Source: Paraphaeosphaeria minitans (Eukaryota; Ascomycota; Dothideomycetes; Pleosporales; Didymosphaeriaceae). From it: a stretch of 64,000 bases of DNA. Position 1 is the first letter of the stretch. Each line of letters starts with the position of its first letter. The notes under the pieces were generated by a model. The model did no database searches and was not told where the DNA came from. It saw only the letters and a list, made by a program, of their open reading frames with translations. Shown in pieces: positions 57,277 to 64,000 of this stretch. The position numbers were made by a program, and so were the translations under genes. The DNA lies in contig WJXW01000004.1 of assembly GCA_015832175.1 (NCBI GenBank), positions 3,348,001 to 3,412,000 of the forward strand. Reading direction: 5' to 3'.

Positions 57277-58627
57277 CTATGACTTGGTCACCAGTCGCCG
57301 TAACCGTTGTATAAGAAGACGGCGCCCGCTCGTATGGAAGACCTGATGCAAGGGCGAGACAAGGAACTTGAAGATGGTGTCGATAAGTCGTGATGCCGCG
57401 CTACCAAGCTGTGTTGGTAGGGACAACGTTTTGTCGCTGATTGTAATCAGCTCCCCTGCCTTCCCTTGCAAGGAGGTGGTTACGTACGCTCCTCGATGGT
57501 AGCGCGGGCAGTATATGCTCCATACCAGATTTCCAACGTGGCTTAACCTGACAGCGTGTAGATACGTCTGCGTATCCCTGGACAGCGTCTTGGTATTAGG
57601 GCTCTCGATGTTGTCTTCGAACTCGGACAAATATCGCTTGATCTCCTCTTGGCATATATTGACGGCTGCAGACTCTGTGCACTTGCGCTCTTGCATTATG
57701 ACCCAGACGGCATTGAAGACGTAGTCTTGTCCAGATTTTTCTGCATCCTCGCGTTCTTTGCGCCACGAGTAAAGGTCATTGGTCAGACTGATTGCGGCGT
57801 AGCCAGGGCGCGCGAGTTCCATGCACAAATCGAGCTCGTTTGCTGGGATTGTGAGCGCCATAGCGAACGTAAGCATGCCGTACCAGAACCTGGGGAAGAT
57901 CGGGTTAGCCGGGACCTATCGCCGATTTCGATGACATGCCATCTCAGCCACTACTTACAATTCTCCGGCATCGATCGCTCGGCTCGGGAGATAATCATCT
58001 AATGTCTCAAAAGGTTCTGATCGAGTGCGCGATGCAAGTTCGACGAATTGCGCCCATGCTTTCATCGTTGTTATCGCGCGAACTCGATCAATGGCCATCA
58101 TCTCCGCTAGAATTTGTGCTTGCAGTTTTTTCTCCGGGCGAACTTTGTCGGAAACCTTCTCATTGAGTGCATCATCGCGAAAAACGTGCAGCATGTCATC
58201 GCGACCTTCTTTGAACTAGTTCGGGTCAGTTGGAGTGCACGACCGTTGAGCAGAGCCTCCTCTTACGTTCTTCAGGTCCAGATTCTCCATTTCATCTGCA
58301 ATGCATCAGCAGCTGAGATTGATCTGTCACGTGTGGCTCCATACCATCGTAGAGAAAGGCATACTCGTTGGCGTAAGAGATGATCTCCAAACGCTCAGGA
58401 ATGCACTCGGGTATTGTGGCGCGAATAAAGCTATATGGATGTCCGAGGCCGCCCTGATAGTTGCGAACCGGGCTTACAGTCGAGTCCCAATCTTTCTGTG
58501 CGCGGAGAGAGCCGGCGATCTCACTGTAGGGATCCTGGTGTATCCGAAATGGGATGCTGTTGGCCAATCCATCGTCCCTGTAGGTACCCGAATCCAGGAC
58601 ATCAGAGTATTTGAAGTCCATGGCCAT
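57277..58627 (-). CDS. Class I terpene cyclase, stand-alone cyclase domain
   Basis: Terpene synthase resembling the N-terminal cyclase half of fungal bifunctional di/sesterterpene synthases (ophiobolin F and fusicoccadiene type). Exons: 58627-58345, 58295-58267 (29 bp), 58215-57959 and 57889-57277 give 393 residues, phases consistent. Marks: [55 protein letters not shown], and the metal-binding DDEMEN spanning the first intron (about residue 94). The NSE motif NDLYSWRKERE follows (about 226-236), then VVNAIW-like FNAVWVIMQE and GNLVWSIYCPRYHRG. After that a 65-residue basic tail ends at a stop, with no prenyltransferase domain. It would need GGPP or GFPP from elsewhere. Catalytic motifs look intact. 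Confidence 0.88.
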
Positions 58628-61578
58628 GGGACGGAAGTCAACCAGTCTGATGCGAGGAGGGTGAATTAGAGAGTACCGATAGCCACAGATTCGGGTGGTC
58701 GGGCGGGCCTCCTTTACATATGTGGACCGCTGATGCGCAACAAGCGCATGCTACGCACGCTATCTGCTGCTGCCGCTGCCGCGGCCAAGGGTTTGGTCTG
58801 GTAAGAGCAGGGTCGCCGACCCTAGGCCGCTTGGAGGGGGTTTCCGTATGCACGTCATGAAAGTCGTCAATCCTGGTGACCCTGGCCTGAGCATAGGAAC
58901 AGATGGAGCTGATGTGAAACGTGGCACGGGAATGGAAGTGTTTTGCCCCCCGACACGCACTCATAGTTCTTTCACTGTGCAGGTACTGGAAGCGATTAGC
59001 AGTAAACACATCTGCCGTCCCGAGAAGACGGGCTCGGTATATTCTCCGCGTCGAGGAGTCGATTCCCTGCAGCAAATCCTTCTATGTGGACCGGGGGGTC
59101 CAGGAACGGATGTTTCGGAGCCGCAAAGACTCGACCACGACAACGACGGATGCAACTCTAGTTCCCACGGGCAGCAAAGAGCGACATTGGCAGTTCGCCC
59201 GTCTGCCATTAGCGTTGCCATCGCGCCGGCTTCTGCTCACGGATCGGTGATTCCGCGTGGATAGCGTCTTGCTCGCTTTGCGCGCTGTCAGATTTGTTCG
59301 TTGTAGTGCGCTACCTAGTGATTGGCTGCAGTCGCATCTAGAGGGTTGAGGACAGGTGATGCAGAAGCCATATCGACAGCACCTTCTCACTCAGGGCGAC
59401 TTCTTCCGCACTCTCCCAAGACGAAGATCAGGCGACAATCTTGCGGGCTACGTGCACCCTGTTTACCGTGCGGTTCAATCATTCCGCATTCTCCGTCACC
59501 CGACCGGATTGCATCAGTGACAAACGGGCCCCACAACACAGCCGGGATGCGAAATCCTTCGCGTTGTCTGGCTTTCGTATGCGAGTCCAGACTCCAGCTA
59601 CTCGGAACCTGCAGGTACTCCAGGTAGGTAGGTGTTGCATTGCGCCCGGAAACGGTTCGATGGCCTCCCGAGCACGGGAACACTTCGTGTCGACCTGCCG
59701 TCCGACAACAAAACGAATCCTTCGGAGATGCCGAGGTTTCCGTCAAGTACGTTAGTAGGTGGTCGTTCGAAATCTTTCAGCCGCGCGGTGCATTCGCTGC
59801 CGTTGTCGCGGGCCATTTCAAGCGAGAACGATCAGGGCGGCTACGACACCGCGCTCGCACCCGTGTCTCATCAACGCAATCTTACCTGCCGCTTGCACAC
59901 GCAGCGTTGGCTCCACACTCGCTGCTTGAGGAGTTTTGCTGCCAAATTTACAAGAACTTCTGCCTTTCACCTACCAAACTCGGTACTGGTAGCAACCCGG
60001 CACCAAAAGAGTAGCATCCGTGCTGGTGCCTCCGAGCAAGTATACTCCAGCTTTTGATTCGGGACCTGCCCGCCCAGCGATAGAAACGCGTGGGCGATAT
60101 AAGCTACCGCTATAGCCACCAGGAGTTCTTGGTTACGGACCGCACCCTGCTGGTGTGCAACCTCGATCGGTTGACGCTCTCAACCAGTACCTAAGGAGAA
60201 CGTACCCCTGACATTCAATGCACGTACCCCTCATCGACATTCAACGGCAATTGCTTGTCAAAACCGCTGGCCGTTAGCACTCCCACGACCCAACATCAAC
60301 CGTGCAATGTCGCGGAGATCTGACCACATACTCACACCAACCTTTTGCAACGCCATCTATATTTGCGTCCTAATCTGCGTTGGGGCAGGTGGATATCAGC
60401 TTTCGACGACATGCAAGCCCATCAAGTTTAGAAGGCTGTTTTCGCTCTACATATGTATAGGAGCGGTCCAAATTGCACTTTTTCTCGAGCTCCCGAGCAT
60501 GCAGTGTATGACCTCAACGGGAAGTCGTGTCACGAACTGATTGGGAACCAGTAACAAGGTTTGTAGTGCCGAAAGAACCGCGTTGGAAAAATACGTGCAT
60601 GCGCATGATAGATTGCAGGTCCCGCATTAGGAACGTGCTACAGGGGTACGGGCCTCCTGCATCACGCATCGATGCTTGGACTTTGCCCAAGGCGGTTGCT
60701 GAGCAAAACAACTACTAAGCAACATAATTGCGGTACAACACGAAGCAAGTAATCCGCAGATAGTGCTCTCCGCATCCGCTAACACCTATTCTTTGGGTTC
60801 GAATTTTCCCTTTTTACTGCGATTTCTCATCCTTTGCGTCCACTTCTTTAGCTTCTCGTCCGCCCAACTTATTTACAGCGTATGTGGTCGCTGACGTGAA
60901 GCTGCCTTAATCCGGATACTTGAACTAGGTACTATCAAAGCACTCGAGCACAGTCTTCCGTACGTTCTGTGTTCAGGATGAACATTCCACATAATATCGC
61001 CAAAGATCAGTATCTTCGCCTCTCGTGCAGCGACTCAGACCGCTGGGAGGCGCACCATTGTAACTCCGCACTTCCTCCCGGGCACTGCCTACTATGCGCA
61101 ATTGTGTGCGTGACTAGGCCTGACACAGCAAACCTAACAAAGATTTGACTCACAAAGGGACTTGATCATAAAGAATATTAAATAGGGTGGTACCAAGACT
61201 ACATTGACTGGGTTGTGAATAAAGTAATATGCAGGTTGGCATCTCGGTCACCAGTGTGTATGAGTTTAAAAGCGTAATTTGTCCTCGCAGTGATTGCAAC
61301 ATTGCGGTTGCTGCAATGTATAAATCCGTTCGCAACACGATCTTTGAGTCAAAGGTTACCATTCAAACTTGACGAAAACACATGTTAGATCTCAATGACT
61401 CGACCGACATCGAGTATTTCACAGACTGAAGAATCGTGAGTCCGAGCGTGTATATATACTTTCCAGCAGACTCGACAAGGCAGCATTAGCTTCAGATACC
61501 ATTTCCTCGCCTGATCATTTTCACTGACCGCATTACCACGGCGTTACTCGTATCGCAGATACCTCAGCATACCTAGCC
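58628..61578. other. Three-kilobase intergenic region
   Basis: No gene supported upstream of the terpene cyclase; no P450, transporter or prenyltransferase fragment was recognised. An AGGTAGGTAGG motif lies at 59622-59632 and a TATATATA sequence at 61451-61458. Confidence 0.55.
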
Positions 61579-62463
61579 ATGGCCTGGAAGAGCAAGGTGC
61601 GAGCGAAAACTCAAGATGAGCCGAGGGCTCGCACCAAAGCCCCCGGTTCCCACGAAGAGCCTGCACCCCCTCTGTATACAACCTCCATTACTGGACAGGC
61701 ACTAACGGCCGAGCCCTTAAGTATCGATCCGCTCATTGAGGTCTCATGGCAGACCAAAATTCTGGGGGAAGTCCAAGATGAGTCCGCAGCCCGCACCACA
61801 GCTCGCCATCTACCAGCTACAGCTCCATCGTCTCGCGAAGGAGTTGAATCGTCTCCGCACGAGACTTCCATATCCCCACAACCACCGATGGTGGAGCTCT
61901 TGAGCCCATCCCCAGCCGCCAAGCTCCCAGGTACATCGTTCCGCGCTGAAGCTGAGACCACCGGCGCGTCACCACCACTGTCCAAGCACCCCGCTGAAGA
62001 CCCCCCACTCTACCGCGCCTCTACTGATCCTACTCCATCCTCCAGCGCCCCGCCGGTATACTCCATTCTTGACCCCAGCACCTTCGCGCCACCAAAGAAG
62101 CCTCGCATGCATTTCTTCAAAGCCAAGCTTGAGGATGCCCGCACGAAGGCGAATTCCGCCATGATATCAATCGAAGATAGCAACAAGCGGTCCGCCGCCA
62201 AAGCCGCATGTTCGGTCCGCGAAGAAGCGAGAGATGGCGTTGTAAAATCGGTGGGTGGTGCGGCGACGTTGAATGTCCCAATAGTGGCCGGGACTGTCGT
62301 CGCGGCGTATAAAGTGGGGAAGGCGGCGAAGGTGGAGTACAAGAAGGAGGAGAAGGACAGGGTGGAGAGGTTGGTCCGGGAGGGGAAGGCGTATTACGAT
62401 GAAGAAGGGAAGTTGGTGATTCTGAAAGAGGATAACAAGGAGAGGCTAAGCATTGATGAATAA
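61579..62463 (+). CDS. Proline-rich fungal protein of unknown function
   Basis: Single-exon gene of 294 residues; not recognised. Residues 1-170 are low in complexity, rich in Pro, Ser, Thr and Ala, with loosely repeated QDE(P/S)xAR phrases at about 12 and 67. The C-terminal 120 residues look ordered: a basic patch (PPKKPRMHFFKAKLEDA), a hydrophobic glycine-rich stretch (GGAATLNVPIVAGTVVAAYKVG) that may be a short membrane or helix-hairpin segment, and a highly charged helix (KKEEKDRVERLVREGKAYYDEEGK). A TATATATA lies about 120 bp upstream. Confidence 0.7.
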   Translation: MAWKSKVRAKTQDEPRARTKAPGSHEEPAPPLYTTSITGQALTAEPLSIDPLIEVSWQTKILGEVQDESAARTTARHLPATAPSSREGVESSPHETSISPQPPMVELLSPSPAAKLPGTSFRAEAETTGASPPLSKHPAEDPPLYRASTDPTPSSSAPPVYSILDPSTFAPPKKPRMHFFKAKLEDARTKANSAMISIEDSNKRSAAKAACSVREEARDGVVKSVGGAATLNVPIVAGTVVAAYKVGKAAKVEYKKEEKDRVERLVREGKAYYDEEGKLVILKEDNKERLSIDE

Positions 62464-62722
62464 GGGGAGGTTGTTACGATGGAGAAGAAGCAGACGTGTG
62501 TTGTTATCGTGAAGAGAGAGGAGACCAGTGCGGATGCGCTGGATAGGGAAAGGTGTGCGTGACTGTGTGGACAGCTCAATGTATGATGTAGGATACTTAT
62601 ATTAAATATATGCGACCAAAGAGAATCATGTAAAGGGATCGAAACATAGATCTCGCAACGCCAAACAACGCCCATGTCCATCAATCAGTAAGCACCCACC
62701 AGCAAGCACCCACCCACTTCAT

Positions 62723-62977
62723 CTAAGGATTCCTTCCGCTACCAGTGGGCCTCAATGAGCCCTGTCCATAGTAAAGTGTGTATGCTACGTTGACGCTCTC
62801 ATGGTGCTCCTTCGCGTGCTTCTTGATGAACTCCCATGCTTTCCGTGTCTTGCTCGGCGTCTTTCTAGAGGACGTGGATGATGTGGACGAGAGGAGGGAG
62901 ACGGCGGATGTGGTTTTGCTGGACTTCATGGTGTCGATAGAGGAATGAGTTGTGGTTGACGCGGCGTAGGAGGTCAT
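62723..62977 (-). CDS. Small fungal protein with W-helix-YYGQG end
   Basis: Single-exon gene of 84 residues; the in-frame GTG at 63061 was rejected in favour of the ATG at 62977. The first 45 residues are Ser/Thr-rich. The rest, KTRKAWEFIKKHAKEHHESVNVAYTLYYGQG, looks like a compact amphipathic helix plus tail. I have a general recollection of similar small proteins in Pleosporales, but no name or function. Confidence 0.6.
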   Translation of the reverse strand: MTSYAASTTTHSSIDTMKSSKTTSAVSLLSSTSSTSSRKTPSKTRKAWEFIKKHAKEHHESVNVAYTLYYGQGSLRPTGSGRNP

Positions 62978-64000
62978 GATTGTAGTGGGGTAGTGTTCTA
63001 GCCCTGGTATGGAGATTGGTATCGAGGATCCACGTTGTTGTTGGGTATATGTGGTGTGCACTTCAAGATTCAGGGTCTTTGTAGTGATCCAAAGAAGGGA
63101 TGGTTGGTATATGAAGATGGAGCCAAGTACTTTTAATTGAGGATGTAGTTTCGATCGCTGAGCTGAGGAGCTGAGTACTCAAGTAGCCGGGCACGAGGCT
63201 GCGAATATCGTTCGTTCACCGAGTAGCTGAGTAGCGTGATATGATTGAGCTGAGCCAATTTGGTTCAGGTGAAGCTGGAATGGCTTTTTGACTGATGGAT
63301 GATTGAGTTGATGTTACTCCAGAAGGCGAGCTCCATCCCTCTTATATCATAACCGTTTTCCTTGTACGGTCTCCTACATTAGCCGTTACTGAGAGTCATC
63401 ACTTTACCATAACACGCACGCATTCTATTTTCCGAAACATTCTTACGCCTTTCATGTCGAACTTCGGCCCACTATTTTACAATCCACCAGGACTCGGAGG
63501 CTGGCCAATCGCATCGCTGGCACCATGCGATGAGGTAAGTCCTCCCGCCAGTTTTCCGGCGACGTTTCACGGAAAGGGCTGGCGACAGCGAATCGTGGCT
63601 CGTGCCGCCCCACAGGATTGGCCAATTCGCAGCAAAGGTAGCGATGAGTCCGCTATGGAGTTTTGCCGACAATAGGAATGTTCTTGCGCGCCCTGCGCAC
63701 GGTCCTCAAGTACAGGCGTGGCTCGCGCGCGCCTGGAATGTACATGCGTGACTCAAAAGCCGTCGAAAGAACACGAGAGGAGTTGGAACTGGTGGATATT
63801 TGCAAGCAGAGCTTACCACTCGCATCGACAACCCTGAAAACGGTCTGAGCAGGGTAGTGCCGTGGCTTAGTATAAACAAGCTGGTCTGTTCAGTGAAGAC
63901 TGCTGATGCGAGCGCCCTCATGGAATATGCAAATTTTGGACACTGAAACTTTCACAGACGACCCGTGGACTAGGTGTTGCAAAAGTAGGAGAGCTGCCGG
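62978..64000. other. Window end, mostly intergenic
   Basis: Promoter of the small gene, then a possible first exon at 63454-63534 (see findings). Nothing further could be supported before the window ends. Confidence 0.5.

Noticed and set aside
60307..60540. Small hydrophobic frame near the terpene locus
   Set aside because: Hydrophobic but without homology features, splice context or promoter; a chance frame is more likely.

Overview
The window looks like nuclear DNA of a filamentous ascomycete (Pezizomycotina), most likely a Dothideomycete. The evidence is short introns (about 45-130 bp, GT/AG, often GTAAGT-like donors), C-ending codons in coding exons, long intergenic gaps, and families typical of these fungi: an Alt a 8 / Cla h 8-type mannitol dehydrogenase, secreted plant-polysaccharide hydrolases, an IST2/anoctamin protein, a DUF2293 protein and a fungal-type terpene cyclase. 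The class-level placement is inference. Exon structures were built by hand from splice signals and reading frame; no similarity search was run.

Layout. 1-14.1 kb: 3'-truncated GH3 beta-glucosidase with a PA14 insert (-), LaeA-like SAM methyltransferase (-), an uncharacterised protein (-), NADP mannitol dehydrogenase (+), GH15 glucoamylase with CBM20 (+), and a large disordered W-rich/DPW protein (+). 14.5-14.8 kb: an intact-looking non-autonomous TA-target transposon (MITE) with perfect 29-bp terminal inverted repeats. 16.3-23.5 kb: FAD-dependent oxidoreductase, aldo-keto reductase, UNC93-like transporter, and a decayed second aldo-keto reductase. 25.5-33.5 kb: GH10 xylanase, IST2-like protein (-), DUF2293 protein, NmrA-like protein (-), and an uncharacterised protein (-) that resembles the one at 5.1 kb. 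33.5-39.5 kb: a gene-poor 6-kb stretch with a few protein-like fragments. 39.5-48.9 kb: GT34-type glycosyltransferase, a decayed MFS transporter (-) head-to-head with an intact TauD-type dioxygenase, a FAM210/DUF1279 protein (-), and a class I/II aminotransferase. 50.2 kb: an intron-containing tRNA-Thr(AGT). 51-58.6 kb: POT peptide transporter (-), alcohol acetyltransferase-like enzyme (+) and, facing it, a stand-alone class I terpene cyclase (-). 61.6-63 kb: two small fungal proteins of unknown function.

How they work together. Secreted carbohydrate hydrolases (GH3, GH15, GH10) and a peptide transporter fit a plant-associated or saprotrophic lifestyle. The acetyltransferase and terpene cyclase, convergent and 569 bp apart, could be a minimal terpenoid locus; no P450 or prenyltransferase was seen beside them. 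The TauD dioxygenase and the broken divergent MFS transporter look like the remains of an uptake-plus-oxidation pair. The most interesting items are the lone cyclase with its acetyltransferase neighbour, the MITE, and the two related uncharacterised proteins.
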